DNA of 64,000 nt from Sulfurovum sp. (lineage in GTDB: Bacteria; Campylobacterota; Campylobacteria; Campylobacterales; Sulfurovaceae): positions 42,163 to 106,162 of the forward strand of contig NVUY01000005.1 in NCBI GenBank assembly GCA_002733215.1, written 5' to 3'. The notes below the pieces were generated by a model, which did no database searches, was not told the origin of the DNA, and saw only the letters and a list, made by a program, of their open reading frames with translations. Below are positions 51,117-60,895 of the stretch, piece by piece. Numbering within the stretch: position 1 is the first letter of the stretch; the number at the start of each line of letters is the position of its first letter. Both the position numbers and the translations under genes were made by a program.

Positions 51117-53951
51117 ATGCAAACTTTTCAACATAAAAACCGATCTGATAAAAAAACAGAAAAACTGCTACAGGTTGTCCATACTCTTGTCACAGAGGTG
51201 CATGCACAGCATTTTCCTGCAGAACGCATTACCCTTGACAGTAGCTTTGACAAAGATCTCGAACTAGACAGCCTCTCACGTGTTGAGCTGATCGCCCGGG
51301 TAGAAACAGCTTTTAATCTTGCACTGCCGGAACGTATCTATGTAGAAGCTGAGACACCACGGGATCTGCTGCGAACACTGCTTGGCACAGAAGTCTCTTA
51401 TATGAGCCGGACGGCTTCAGAGATCTCTACGCCGGAAATGGGTGAAACCGTAGCTGCCGCCACCGAAGCGCAGACCCTGATGGAAGTGCTTAGATGGCAT
51501 GTGGCACGGCATCCGGACCGACCCCATATCCAGCTCTACCGGGACGATGGCAACGGTAAGGTCATCACCTACGCCGAACTCGAAGCCGGCGCTGAAAAAG
51601 TGGCAGCCGTTTTGCAGCAGCACAAGCTAAAAGCTGCTGAGCCCGTTGCGATCATGCTTCCCACCGGAGCAGATTACTTTTTCAGTTTTTTTGGTATTTT
51701 GATGGCCGGCGGCATACCGGTACCCATCTATCCCCCGGCACGACCCTCAAAGCTTGAAGATCACATGCGGCGGCATGCCGCCATACTGGACAACTGCCGT
51801 GCAACTATACTGATCACCGTACCCGAGGCCAAACATGTCGCACAGCTTCTAAAGTCACTGGTTCCTAACCTTAAAGAGATCATATCGGTTTCCGAATTGA
51901 AAAAATCTTCAGCCGAAGCAATATTCCCGACTTTGCATGCCCTGGATACCGCATTCTTGCAATATACATCAGGCAGTACCGGAACCCCTAAAGGCGTGGT
52001 TCTGACACATGCCAACCTGCTTACAAATATCCGTGCTATGGGAGAGGTCGTCGATGCGGGATCTGAAGATGTCTTTGTCTCTTGGCTGCCTCTTTATCAT
52101 GACATGGGCCTTATCGGTGCATGGCTGGGAAGCCTCTACTTTGCCTCACTTTTTGTGGTGATGTCGCCACTTGACTTTCTGTCCAAACCAGAACGCTGGC
52201 TCTGGGCGATCCACCGCTACCGAGGTACACTCTCCGCATCACCTAACTTCGGATATGAATACAGTTTACACCGCCTGAAAAATAGTGATCTGTCAGGGCT
52301 CGATCTTAGCTCATGGCGTGCAGCATTCAACGGCGCGGAAGCAGTCAGTCCGGAGACACTGGAGCAGTTCAACAAACACTTTAAGGCATACGGATTCGAT
52401 GAAAAATCAATGATGCCGGTATACGGCTTGGCTGAATCTTCTGTCGGACTGGCATTTCCACCCATGAAACGCGGTGTACGCATCGACCGTATTGACCGGG
52501 ACACTTTTACCCGTTCCGGGAGAGCTGTACCTGTCAAAGAGGATGAGAGTAACGCTTTAAAGTTTGTCTCCAACGGACTCCCCATTCCGGGGCATCAGAT
52601 CAGGATCGCGGATCCTTCGGGGCAGGAACTGCCTGAGCGCCAGCAGGGACGGTTGGAGTTTTGCGGCCCCTCTTCCACCAGCGGCTACTATCGTGATGCC
52701 GAAAAAACACAACATCTTTTTAACGGAAAATGGCTTGACACAGGCGATCTGGCTTACATCGCCAAGGGCGAACTCTATTTGACCGGACGCATCAAAGACA
52801 TCATTATCCGTGCAGGACGCAACATCTATCCTGATGAACTGGAAAAAGCAGTGGGAAATGTTCCGGGTATCCGTAAAGGCTGCGTTGCCGTATTTGGCAG
52901 CATGGATCAAAAAACACAAACTGAACAACTGATTGTTTTGGCAGAAACTCAAAGTGACGATCCTGATACATGCCATACAATATATAACAAGATCAATACA
53001 CTATCAGTCGATCTAACAAGTATACCGCCTGATAAGATCGTGTTGGCAGCACCCGGCAGTGTTCTAAAGACCTCAAGCGGCAAGATCCGACGTGCTGCAT
53101 GCCGTGAACTCTTTGAAAAAGACTTGATCGGGAAAGGAAGCAAAAGTGTACCTTTGCAGGTGATCCGTCTGGCGCTTGACGGCATCATCCCCCGACTTCG
53201 CCGCACAAAACAGTACCTGGGTACCCTCTTCTTTGCTGCTTACTCTTGGACCATTCTTGCTCTGATCGCACCGATCGTCTGGATATCTGTGGCACTACTG
53301 CCGAAGTTTTCTATGCGATGGGACGTAATGCGAAGATCTGCCCAAGTGCTTGCCTATGCAACCGGCACAGGAATTAAGATAAAAGGCATAGAGAATCTCC
53401 CAACAGACGGGCGCGCCTGTGTCTTGGTGGCGAACCATGCCAGTTATCTGGATGGCTATGCTCTCTTGGCAGCATTGCCGGGGTATTTTCGTTTTGTTGC
53501 CAAGGCTGAACTCTCCCAAACCTTCATTACCCGCATACCACTCAAAAATATCCATACGGAATTTGTCGAACGTTTTGATATCTCTAAGAGTGTGCATGAT
53601 GCGGAGCATCTCCAAACTGTGCTTGATGCGGGTCATACACTGCTCTTTTTCCCCGAAGGCAGTTTCAGCCGGGTTCCCGGTCTGATGTCCTTTCACCTGG
53701 GTGCTTTCTCTGTGGCGGCACAAGCAGGTGTACCCGTCGTCCCTATTGCGATCAGAGGCACACGCTCCATATTGCGGGCTGAATCCTGGCTACCGTATCG
53801 TGGTGCCATCACGATCGAGATCGCTAAGCCTGTCGATCCGAAAAAGATCGCAGCCGGGACAGATAAAAAGCAATGGGACGTGGCGATAGAATTACGCAAT
53901 CAAAGCCGTGAACTAATCCAGAGGCATTGCGGTGAACCTGATCTTTCATAG
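51117..53951 (+). CDS. Acyl carrier protein - fatty acyl-AMP ligase - PlsC acyltransferase fusion
   Basis: A 944-residue, three-domain enzyme. Residues about 10-85 are an acyl carrier domain with the phosphopantetheine serine in LELDSLSRVEL (Ser52). Residues about 115-690 are an AMP-forming fatty acyl ligase: YTSGSTGTPKGVV (A3), YGLAESSVG (A5), TGDLAYI, GRIKDIIIRAGRNIYPDE and the late SGKIRR lysine. A hydrophobic pair of helices (about 695-735) precedes a PlsC acyltransferase with NHASYLDG (HxxxxD) and FFPEGSFSR. It would activate a fatty acid, load the ACP and pass it to a lipid acceptor. The gene is markedly more GC-rich than its neighbours, with about half or more G+C in sampled stretches, suggesting transfer. 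Confidence 0.85.
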   Translation: MQTFQHKNRSDKKTEKLLQVVHTLVTEVHAQHFPAERITLDSSFDKDLELDSLSRVELIARVETAFNLALPERIYVEAETPRDLLRTLLGTEVSYMSRTASEISTPEMGETVAAATEAQTLMEVLRWHVARHPDRPHIQLYRDDGNGKVITYAELEAGAEKVAAVLQQHKLKAAEPVAIMLPTGADYFFSFFGILMAGGIPVPIYPPARPSKLEDHMRRHAAILDNCRATILITVPEAKHVAQLLKSLVPNLKEIISVSELKKSSAEAIFPTLHALDTAFLQYTSGSTGTPKGVVLTHANLLTNIRAMGEVVDAGSEDVFVSWLPLYHDMGLIGAWLGSLYFASLFVVMSPLDFLSKPERWLWAIHRYRGTLSASPNFGYEYSLHRLKNSDLSGLDLSSWRAAFNGAEAVSPETLEQFNKHFKAYGFDEKSMMPVYGLAESSVGLAFPPMKRGVRIDRIDRDTFTRSGRAVPVKEDESNALKFVSNGLPIPGHQIRIADPSGQELPERQQGRLEFCGPSSTSGYYRDAEKTQHLFNGKWLDTGDLAYIAKGELYLTGRIKDIIIRAGRNIYPDELEKAVGNVPGIRKGCVAVFGSMDQKTQTEQLIVLAETQSDDPDTCHTIYNKINTLSVDLTSIPPDKIVLAAPGSVLKTSSGKIRRAACRELFEKDLIGKGSKSVPLQVIRLALDGIIPRLRRTKQYLGTLFFAAYSWTILALIAPIVWISVALLPKFSMRWDVMRRSAQVLAYATGTGIKIKGIENLPTDGRACVLVANHASYLDGYALLAALPGYFRFVAKAELSQTFITRIPLKNIHTEFVERFDISKSVHDAEHLQTVLDAGHTLLFFPEGSFSRVPGLMSFHLGAFSVAAQAGVPVVPIAIRGTRSILRAESWLPYRGAITIEIAKPVDPKKIAAGTDKKQWDVAIELRNQSRELIQRHCGEPDLS

Positions 53952-54109
53952 AGATACCCATAATTTACTTAAACACTTCCCAAAACTCTTCAAACTCAAA
54001 GGTTCCCGACATCAGCTACATATTTATCTCGCATGATGGGGTCCTTTTTTATGCGTAGTTTAACATAATGAGGTATCATTGTGTAGATAATTGAGAAAGG
54101 ATCTCAGCA

Positions 54110-55135
54110 ATGAAACATAGATACATAGGAAAAACCGGGCTTCGCGTGTCACCCATCTGCATGGGGACGATGACCTTTGGGACACAGTGTGACAAAAAAG
54201 AAGCTTTTGCCATTATGGATAAAGCCTATGACCACGGGGTGAACTTCTATGATACAGCAGAACTCTACCCTGTCCCGCCCGATGGAAAACTTGCGGGTAT
54301 CACCGAAGAGTGGGTGGGTGAATGGATGCAGACCAAAGAGCGTGATTCTATCATCCTGGCTACAAAAGTTGCGGGAGCTGCGAGTGGCTGGTTTGTACCT
54401 CCTATCCGTCATGGATTGACTGCCATCGACAGGTTTCACATCGAACGTGCGGTTGAAGGAAGTCTTAAAAAACTGAAAACAGACTACATCGACCTCTATC
54501 AAATGCACTGGCCCGATGCCATCGTTCCCATTGAAGAGTCACTTGAAGCGTTTGACAGACTTGTAAAAGCAGGAAAAGTGCGTTATATGGGAACCTCAAA
54601 TGACACGGCATATGGTACTTCCAAAGCACTTATGACTTCCCAATACAAAGGTTATGCACGTTTTGAGTCTATACAAAATAATTTTTCTCTGCTCAACCGA
54701 AGATTTTTAGATGAACTCTCCGCTCTTTGTCAAAATGAACAAGTCTCGCTTCTGCCCTACTCACCACTTGCCGGAGGTGTACTCTCAGGAAAATACAACC
54801 AGGGACTCAAACCGGAAGATGCCGAGGGAAGATTTGCAACCTATCTGAAATCACCCGACCAAAGACAGCGGCAGATGGCAGAACGTTTCATGAATACCAA
54901 AACCCTTGCCTCCACACAAAAATACCTAAAAATAGCCGCTGATGCAGGCTTGCATCCTGTGACCCTGGCAACAGCATGGTCAAAACAGTTTGATTTTGTG
55001 GCTTCCACCATCATAGGAGCAACGCATACAGATCAACTCGATGCTTCACTTGCCGCCATGAACCTTACACTCAGCAATGAAGTGCTCCAAGCTTGTGACA
55101 AAGTACATGAAGAGATCCTCTATCCTATGGGGTAA
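54110..55135 (+). CDS. Aldo/keto reductase
   Basis: A 341-residue NADPH-dependent TIM-barrel reductase of the aldo/keto family, closest in layout to Tas/YghZ. The catalytic tetrad appears as D in VNFYDTAELYP with Y, K in LATKV and H in YQMHWPD. Start motif YRIGKTGL-like (YIGKTGLRVSPI) and the NADPH-binding VASTIIGATHTDQL near the end are typical. Substrate unknown; it stands alone. Confidence 0.88.
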   Translation: MKHRYIGKTGLRVSPICMGTMTFGTQCDKKEAFAIMDKAYDHGVNFYDTAELYPVPPDGKLAGITEEWVGEWMQTKERDSIILATKVAGAASGWFVPPIRHGLTAIDRFHIERAVEGSLKKLKTDYIDLYQMHWPDAIVPIEESLEAFDRLVKAGKVRYMGTSNDTAYGTSKALMTSQYKGYARFESIQNNFSLLNRRFLDELSALCQNEQVSLLPYSPLAGGVLSGKYNQGLKPEDAEGRFATYLKSPDQRQRQMAERFMNTKTLASTQKYLKIAADAGLHPVTLATAWSKQFDFVASTIIGATHTDQLDASLAAMNLTLSNEVLQACDKVHEEILYPMG

Positions 55136-55261
55136 TAGCTTCAAAGTGACGTATTTATTCACTTTTTAATGAATTCTCCGTGTATCATTTGTATTTAATA
55201 CAATTAACGTGTACAATAAGTTACGGGTATATCTATATAGTTTTATTTAAGGGGTTAAAGA

Positions 55262-56404
55262 ATGTATTTACAAAGTCATACTATCATGCAAAAATTGGAC
55301 AACTGGCTAAAGATGCTGATCGAAGTAGAAGGTGCGGATCTGCACATTAAAAGCAACAGCAGCATACGTGCACGGGTTAAAGGTGATATTGTGCCCTTAT
55401 CGAAGGAAATCATAGAAGCAGAAGTGATAGAGGAACTGGTCAAAGCATTAACAGGTGATGCTTATGCAGATTTTCAAAAGAGCAAAGAGTTTGACGGTGC
55501 TTATCAACTTGATGAAAATAACCGTTTCCGTGTCAATATCTTTGTGCATCTAGGTGGTTATGCGATCGCCTTGCGTCTCATTCCTTCAACCATTAGAACA
55601 ATTGAAGAGTTGAACCTCCCCAAAGCTTTGCATAAACTTGCCCATCTTCGACGTGGTCTGGTACTTATCACAGGTACTACGGGGAGCGGGAAGTCTACTA
55701 CTCTGGCAGCTATTATAGAAGAAATCAATAAAACCTATAGTCACCATATCATTACCATTGAAGATCCTATAGAGTATGTACATAAAGATGATAAATCCAT
55801 CGTTGAACAACGTGAATTGGGAACACATACTCAAAGTTTTTCCAGGGCATTACGTGCCGCACTGCGTGAAGACCCCGATATTATCGTTGTCGGTGAGATA
55901 CGTGACCTTGACACTGCCGAGAGTATTTTACAGGCAGTGAACACAGGTCATCTTGTTTTCTCAACCGTGCATACTTTAGATGCCCGTGAGACGATCGACC
56001 GCATGATCGCTATTTTCCCTAGCAATGAACAAAACCGTGTGCGGGCAACCCTTGCATCTACTCTTGAAGCAGTGATCTCGCAGCGTTTGATCAAAGGAAA
56101 AGACGGCAATATGGTTCCTGCTGTCGAAATGATGTTCAAAAGCCCTCTTGTCCGAGAGCTTATCCGGACCAAACGTGATAATGAAATTTTAGATGCCATT
56201 GAAAAAGAAGGTATCTCTTTTGACTCGATCACCTTTAACCGTGCACTCTTTGAACTCACTTTGGCGGACATGATCACAGAAGAGCAGGCCTATCAATTTG
56301 CCACCAGTCCTTCTGATCTTAAATTACTCTTTACTATGAGCCAAGACTATGAGAAAAAAGTGAAACAAAATAAAAGTGAAGATGATCTTTTCTTGAAAGC
56401 TTAG
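55262..56404 (+). CDS. Twitching-motility ATPase (PilT/PilU-like)
   Basis: A 380-residue hexameric secretion-type ATPase that powers retraction of type IV pili. Walker A TGTTGSGKST (about residues 136-145), Asp box ITIEDPIEYVH, Walker B DIIVVGEIRD and His box TGHLVFSTVHTLDA are all intact. The AIRNLIREGK motif expected of PilT reads LVRELIRTKRDNEI. The extended C-terminus and length are closer to PilU than to PilT. No other pilus gene is adjacent. Confidence 0.85.
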   Translation: MYLQSHTIMQKLDNWLKMLIEVEGADLHIKSNSSIRARVKGDIVPLSKEIIEAEVIEELVKALTGDAYADFQKSKEFDGAYQLDENNRFRVNIFVHLGGYAIALRLIPSTIRTIEELNLPKALHKLAHLRRGLVLITGTTGSGKSTTLAAIIEEINKTYSHHIITIEDPIEYVHKDDKSIVEQRELGTHTQSFSRALRAALREDPDIIVVGEIRDLDTAESILQAVNTGHLVFSTVHTLDARETIDRMIAIFPSNEQNRVRATLASTLEAVISQRLIKGKDGNMVPAVEMMFKSPLVRELIRTKRDNEILDAIEKEGISFDSITFNRALFELTLADMITEEQAYQFATSPSDLKLLFTMSQDYEKKVKQNKSEDDLFLKA

Positions 56405-56408
56405 CACG

Positions 56409-56436
56409 AAAAAAAGATAGGAACTGCGTTCCTATC
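56409..56436 (-). terminator. Rho-independent terminator of the entericidin-like gene
   Basis: GATAGGAAC-TGC-GTTCCTATC (56416-56436) is a perfect 9-bp stem. On the reverse strand it is followed by CTTTTTTTCG, a proper T-run, 12 bp after the stop of the small lipoprotein gene. On the forward strand there is no T-run, so it serves the reverse strand. Confidence 0.7.
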
Positions 56437-56447
56437 CTGCCTAAGCA

Positions 56448-56591
56448 TTATGCTGTTGCGTTATGTACTGCTTTTTTTGAGGTATTCCAGGCTTTACCTG
56501 TGTCATGTTTGACACCACTCCATGTTTTTGAACACCCTGACATGAGCAAACTTAAACTCATCAATACAACGAACATACTTATTTTTTTCAT
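56448..56591 (-). CDS. Entericidin-like small lipoprotein
   Basis: A 47-residue lipoprotein: signal MKKISMFVVLMSLSLLMSGC with lipobox cysteine at position 20, then SKTWSGVKHDTGKAWNTSKKA, close to the entericidin A/B pattern (TxxGxGxDxxxxG-like amphipathic helix). Entericidins are outer-membrane-directed peptides of a stationary-phase toxin/antidote pair; the role here is unknown. AAAGGA before the ATG and a terminator after the stop support a real single-gene unit. Confidence 0.65.
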   Translation of the reverse strand: MKKISMFVVLMSLSLLMSGCSKTWSGVKHDTGKAWNTSKKAVHNATA

Positions 56592-56629
56592 ATTAAAATC
56601 CTTTTGATATATAATGGGTACCTCTAATA

Positions 56630-56950
56630 TTACTCAGCCTCATCTTCACTTGATGCAAGGTCTTCTTTTACCGGTTTATCTACGACTTTTGCAAGTATTT
56701 CAACATAACATTCTGTAGCACCCGTTGCTTTTACCGCGTCCAATGCTTTGATAAGTGTTTCAAACTCTACTACTTCCGCACTCTCTGCTGTTGCACCTAC
56801 TTTACAGTCGAAATCCCAGTATGTCATTTTTGCATCTGCGAGTTTCTTTTTCTTTTCACGTTTGATATACTTTCGTATATCGTTCTTTACTGATTCAAGT
56901 ACACGGTCTTCATGTTTTTTTTCATCTGTTAGTTTAAATATTTTTTTCAT
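56630..56950 (-). CDS. DUF6172-like protein
   Basis: A 106-residue, charged cytoplasmic protein. MKKIFKLTDEKKHEDRVLES, VKNDIRKYIKREKKKKL and the following WDFDCKVG resemble the DUF6172 family of unknown function. The C-terminus is acidic. It follows the DEAD-box helicase gene by 5 bp, so the two are probably cotranscribed, hinting at an RNA-related role. Confidence 0.65.
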   Translation of the reverse strand: MKKIFKLTDEKKHEDRVLESVKNDIRKYIKREKKKKLADAKMTYWDFDCKVGATAESAEVVEFETLIKALDAVKATGATECYVEILAKVVDKPVKEDLASSEDEAE

Positions 56951-56955
56951 GTTTT

Positions 56956-58263
56956 TTATCCTTCTGATCTGTTTCTATTACGATTTCTACTTCTAGCACC
57001 ATCACGGCTACCACCGTTGTTGGCATGTGAACTATTGCTACGAGGTTTGTTGCGTGAGTTTCCTCCGACATTACCACGACCTCTTCCTCCGCCTCTACCA
57101 TTTTGAATAGGTTCAGCCTTAATATTCGGGTCTGGTCTAAATGCTTCAATGTCTACTTTTGTAATGGCAGACTTAGTAAACTTTTCAATGTCTTTAAGCA
57201 ATTGATGTTCATCTACACATACAAGTGAAACGGCTTCACCACTCTGCCCTGCACGTCCTGTTCTACCTATACGGTGAACATAATCTTCCGGTACATTTGG
57301 CAGTTCGTAGTTTACCACATGCGGAAGCTGCTCTATGTCTATGCCTCTTGCTGCGATGTCTGTAGCTACAAGTACACGGATTTCATTTGCCTTGAAAGAT
57401 GCCAAAGCTTTTGTTCTTGCCCCTTGGCTTTTATTACCATGTATAGCAGCTGCCGAAATGCCATACTCTTCAAGTTGTTTAGTCAGTTTATTTGCACCAT
57501 GTTTAGTACGTGTAAAAACAAGAACCTGCTTCCAGTCTTTTGCCTTGATAAGCTGAGAAAGTAATTCTCTCTTGCGCCCTTTATCAACAAGGTGTACCAC
57601 TTGAGATATTTGATCTGCAGTCTTGTTTTGGCGTGCCACTTCTACAAGAACAGGATTCTTGAGAAGTCCTGATGCCAACTTTTTGATCTCAGGTGAGAAT
57701 GTTGCTGAAAAAAGTAATGTTTGTTTTTTCTGTGGCATGAGTTTCATAAGTTTTTTGATGTCATGTATAAACCCCATGTCCAGCATACGATCTGCTTCAT
57801 CAAGTATGAGACATTCTAATTTAGAAAAGTCTATACCCCCTTGCCCTGCAATGTCTAGCAATCTACCTGGCGTTGCAATGACAATGTCCACACCCTTACG
57901 AAGCGCAGCCAATTGAGGATTAATACCTACCCCACCAAAGATAACCATAGCACGATAAGGCGTATACTTACCATAGTCTGTAATACTTTGAGCGACTTGT
58001 GCTGCTAGTTCACGTGTCGGTGTCAGTACCAAGGCACGTATTTGTTTTTTGTGCATGTGTGGTTGTTTCTGAGAAAGTCTTTCAAGTAGTGGAAGCGTAA
58101 ATCCAGCTGTTTTCCCCGTACCTGTTTGTGCAGCAGCCAAGACATCTTTTCCTTCTATAACGAGAGGAATGGCTTTTTCTTGTATGGGTGTAGGAGTATC
58201 ATATCCCTGTGCTTTGATAGCTTTTAAAAGAGGTTCAGATAACCCCAAGTTTGTAAATGACAT
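56956..58263 (-). CDS. DEAD-box RNA helicase (RhlE-like)
   Basis: A 435-residue ATP-dependent RNA helicase. Q motif [11 protein letters not shown], motif [12 protein letters not shown], motif II DEAD ([10 protein letters not shown]), motif III SAT (LFSATFSP) and motif [12 protein letters not shown] are intact. The last 60 residues are Gly/Arg/Asn/Ser-rich ([11 protein letters not shown]), an unstructured RNA-binding tail as in RhlE. Likely role: ribosome assembly or mRNA turnover, and cold adaptation. The 240-bp upstream gap may carry its 5' leader. Confidence 0.9.
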   Translation of the reverse strand: MSFTNLGLSEPLLKAIKAQGYDTPTPIQEKAIPLVIEGKDVLAAAQTGTGKTAGFTLPLLERLSQKQPHMHKKQIRALVLTPTRELAAQVAQSITDYGKYTPYRAMVIFGGVGINPQLAALRKGVDIVIATPGRLLDIAGQGGIDFSKLECLILDEADRMLDMGFIHDIKKLMKLMPQKKQTLLFSATFSPEIKKLASGLLKNPVLVEVARQNKTADQISQVVHLVDKGRKRELLSQLIKAKDWKQVLVFTRTKHGANKLTKQLEEYGISAAAIHGNKSQGARTKALASFKANEIRVLVATDIAARGIDIEQLPHVVNYELPNVPEDYVHRIGRTGRAGQSGEAVSLVCVDEHQLLKDIEKFTKSAITKVDIEAFRPDPNIKAEPIQNGRGGGRGRGNVGGNSRNKPRSNSSHANNGGSRDGARSRNRNRNRSEG

Positions 58264-58503
58264 GTATTATATACCTTATGAACGAGCCTACCATCTGTAG
58301 TATGAGGTCGGTCTTAGGCTAAGTTAGTTGTTTTATTTTATTGTAGTACCCCAAGGGCATTTTTCCCTATAGTCAGGGTAAATAGAAGTCGTTGACCGAT
58401 GTACGCTTAAATTGTTTGGCATTATAGCGTAATTACATGCGATATAAGTAAACTTAAATGAAGGACCTCAATAGAAGATAACAGACTTTTAAACGCGCGC
58501 TCT
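58264..58503. other. Leader region of the helicase gene
   Basis: 240 bp between the DUF2092-like gene stop and the helicase start, both on the reverse strand. It contains AAGGGCATTTTTCCCT near 58351 and nearby CCCTATAGTCAGGG, a small hairpin. A regulated leader is possible, as in other cold-inducible helicases, but nothing specific can be named. Confidence 0.35.
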
Positions 58504-59193
58504 TTATCCGTCTGACTTTTCTGTGAGGATCACTACTTTTTTACTATTTTTAGGCGCATGAAAAACAAAGTCACTGTCTTGGATACTTCGGTTTACATCC
58601 CAGGTGATCTTTGTCTTTGTGGTGACGTAGGGATGCTCACCTGTATCTTTGATTTTATACGCTTTTATCTGAGGTCTGTCACCTTTAGTGACCCAAACAT
58701 GTATTTCACTATGCTTACTTTTAAAGAGAAGATAGTCACAAAGCACACCGTCAACGTTCTTTGTACCAAGGTATTGATCGTGATGAGATGTAACACGTTT
58801 AGCCATATCACTGTAAACGAGTGAAGCCAAAGGCTCTTTGATGTCATATTTGGTCAAAATACTCTCAATGGCTTTATCTGTGTTTTTAGATACGGAGAGT
58901 TGACTGTAAGTATTATCACTATGCCTCATGATAGTAAAAAGTCCATTGTCGATCGTAATACTTCTATTTAAGAACTTACTTTTTGTGTCGATACGCAATT
59001 GTCCCGGTCTTTTGACTTTAACGGAGGTAATATATGTATAGGCAATAGAAGTTCCATCTTCCTGCTCTTCATCTTCAACGATATTCGCAGTAAATGCATA
59101 GGTATTTAGACTGGAAGTATATTGCAAGGCTTTGTTAATGATGTCTAAAGCAGAATTGTCCGCTGCTGTAAGTGAGGATGCCCCAAGGAGCAT
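58504..59193 (-). CDS. DUF2092/LolA-like exported protein with doubtful start
   Basis: A 229-residue protein if the ATG at 59193 is used. It matches the DUF2092 pattern, a LolA/LolB-like beta fold (ALDIINKALQYTSSLNTYAF, RPGQLRIDTKS, FLNRSITIDNGLFTIM, WVTKGDRPQIKAYKI), and is presumably periplasmic. The open frame continues upstream with a good signal-peptide core (AYKKIFTLLSVSMLLG) preceded by AAAGGA, but the codons there are ATC and ATA, so the natural start seems lost or non-standard. With the internal ATG the signal peptide is cut short. Confidence 0.65.
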   Translation of the reverse strand: MLLGASSLTAADNSALDIINKALQYTSSLNTYAFTANIVEDEEQEDGTSIAYTYITSVKVKRPGQLRIDTKSKFLNRSITIDNGLFTIMRHSDNTYSQLSVSKNTDKAIESILTKYDIKEPLASLVYSDMAKRVTSHHDQYLGTKNVDGVLCDYLLFKSKHSEIHVWVTKGDRPQIKAYKIKDTGEHPYVTTKTKITWDVNRSIQDSDFVFHAPKNSKKVVILTEKSDG

Positions 59194-59375
59194 AGAAACG
59201 CTAAGAAGGGTGAAGATTTTTTTGTATGCAAGTATGATATTTAATCCTTTTGAAAATATTCTTGCATGAAATGTACCATTGTTTTATTAACCAAGGGTTA
59301 GTAGTAATATTTGGATTTATCCATATGAAATTATTATTTGATACAATATAATACTATCAATAATTAGGAGATAAG

Positions 59376-59750
59376 ATGTCAGATGAACAGTTTATAACAC
59401 TTGAAAGAATTGTATACGACAATGACTTAGACGCATTTAAAAAAGAATTTGAGAACGGAACAGATGTGAACCTTCAAAACTACTATGGATGGACTCCTCT
59501 TCATGTCGCCATTAGGCGTGACCGAAGAGACATGGTTGCTTACCTCTTGGAAAAAGGTGCAGATATCAACAAAGTAGATGGTGTAGGATGGACACCGCTT
59601 ATGGAAGCAGTGATGGATGACATGCCGGAACTCTGTGCCTTCCTTCTGGAAAAAGGTGCTGACGTTACTATTAAGAATGAAAGAGGTGGAACAGCAGGAA
59701 TGCTTGTTCAAAAATTTGGACGTGAGTCAATGGTAAAATACTTCCAATAG
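59376..59750 (+). CDS. Ankyrin-repeat protein
   Basis: A 124-residue cytoplasmic protein with about three ankyrin repeats (YGWTPLHVAIRRDRRDMVAYLLEKGADINKVDG and the following GWTPLMEAV segment). Such short solenoids bind other proteins. AGGAG lies seven bases before the ATG. It lies 9 bp upstream of the CDF exporter gene and is likely cotranscribed; a direct link to metal export is unproven. Confidence 0.8.
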   Translation: MSDEQFITLERIVYDNDLDAFKKEFENGTDVNLQNYYGWTPLHVAIRRDRRDMVAYLLEKGADINKVDGVGWTPLMEAVMDDMPELCAFLLEKGADVTIKNERGGTAGMLVQKFGRESMVKYFQ

Positions 59751-59759
59751 TATCACTTG

Positions 59760-60674
59760 ATGTCACATTCTCATAACCATCATCACCATGAGATAAATAA
59801 CTATAACCGTTCCTTTGCCATAGGCATTGCCCTCAATGTGATCTTTGTGATCATTGAGATAAGTTATGGCTTAGTTGCAGATTCTCTCGCACTTATCGCA
59901 GATGCCGGACATAATTTAAGTGATGTGCTGAGCCTCATGCTTGCATGGGGAGCCTACTACCTGGCAAAAAAACACCCTACCCAAAAAAGGACCTACGGTT
60001 TACGTAAAGTCACCATCATGGCTTCCCTGGTCTCTTCAGTTTTACTTTTTGTTGCTTTGGGTGCTATAGCCTGGGAATCTGTAGAACGTCTCTCCTCTCC
60101 ACAGCCTGTAGACGGTATGATCATCATAGCGGTCGCAGCTATTGGCGTGCTTATCAATACTGCCACTGCCCTACTCTTCGTAAAAGGTCAAAAACACGAT
60201 CTGAACATCAGGGCAGCCTACCTTCATATGGCAGCAGATGCAGTCATATCTTTGGGCGTTGTCATTGCTGGTGTGGCCATCATAGTAACGGGTTGGTTAT
60301 GGCTTGATCCGCTCATCAGTCTTTTCATTGTTGTAGTTATCTTGCTGAGCACATGGGGTTTACTCAGAGACTCCATCAATCTTTCTATCGATGCCGTACC
60401 ACAAGGTATAGATGTAAATGAAGTGCAAGCGTATCTGCTCAATCTAAGTAATGTCTCTGATCTGCATGATCTGCACATTTGGGCGCTCAGCACCACAGAA
60501 AATGCCCTGACTGTGCATCTTGTCACCACAGATGCCTTGATATACAACCATTTTACACATGAGATCCAGGAACACCTGCATCATCATTTCAACATCGCAC
60601 ATGCTACCATTCAAATGGAAAAGGAAGAGAGTGCCTTTCTCTGTGTGCTGGATCGGGATGGGTGTAAGTTTTAA
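59760..60674 (+). CDS. Cation diffusion facilitator (CzcD-like metal exporter)
   Basis: A 304-residue membrane exporter for Zn2+, Co2+ or Cd2+. The N-terminus is His-rich (SHSHNHHHH), six transmembrane helices follow, with HxxxD in LIADAGHNLSDVLSLML (helix 2) and the equivalent site in LHMAADAVISLGV (helix 5), and a C-terminal ferredoxin-like domain with DLHDLHIWAL and HHHF. ATG at 59760; a TTG precedes it by one codon. Together with the Znu-type importer in this window it would balance zinc. Confidence 0.88.
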   Translation: MSHSHNHHHHEINNYNRSFAIGIALNVIFVIIEISYGLVADSLALIADAGHNLSDVLSLMLAWGAYYLAKKHPTQKRTYGLRKVTIMASLVSSVLLFVALGAIAWESVERLSSPQPVDGMIIIAVAAIGVLINTATALLFVKGQKHDLNIRAAYLHMAADAVISLGVVIAGVAIIVTGWLWLDPLISLFIVVVILLSTWGLLRDSINLSIDAVPQGIDVNEVQAYLLNLSNVSDLHDLHIWALSTTENALTVHLVTTDALIYNHFTHEIQEHLHHHFNIAHATIQMEKEESAFLCVLDRDGCKF

Positions 60675-60742
60675 TAAAACGTACAGATAAATATCTACCC
60701 AAGACAAATAGACTTTTAGCTATAATTCCTCCTCTATCTAAA

Positions 60743-60818
60743 GTCCTCATCGCTTAACTGGATAAAGCAGTGCCCTCCTAAGGCGTAGCTCGAGGTTCGA
60801 GTCCTCGTGGGGATACCA
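60743..60818 (+). tRNA. tRNA-Arg (anticodon CCU)
   Basis: A 76-nt cloverleaf with encoded CCA end. Acceptor stem GTCCTCA/TGGGGAT, anticodon loop CTCCTAA (anticodon CCT), TpsiC arm with GGTTCGAGTCC. Reads the AGG codon. Promoter TATAAT-like TATAATTCC lies at 60721, just upstream. Confidence 0.92.
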
Positions 60819-60895
60819 TCATAAAACTTGTATATACGGTACTTTCAAGCATATCAGAGGTACTAGGTGTCACTTATAGCGGATCTCCAATACTT

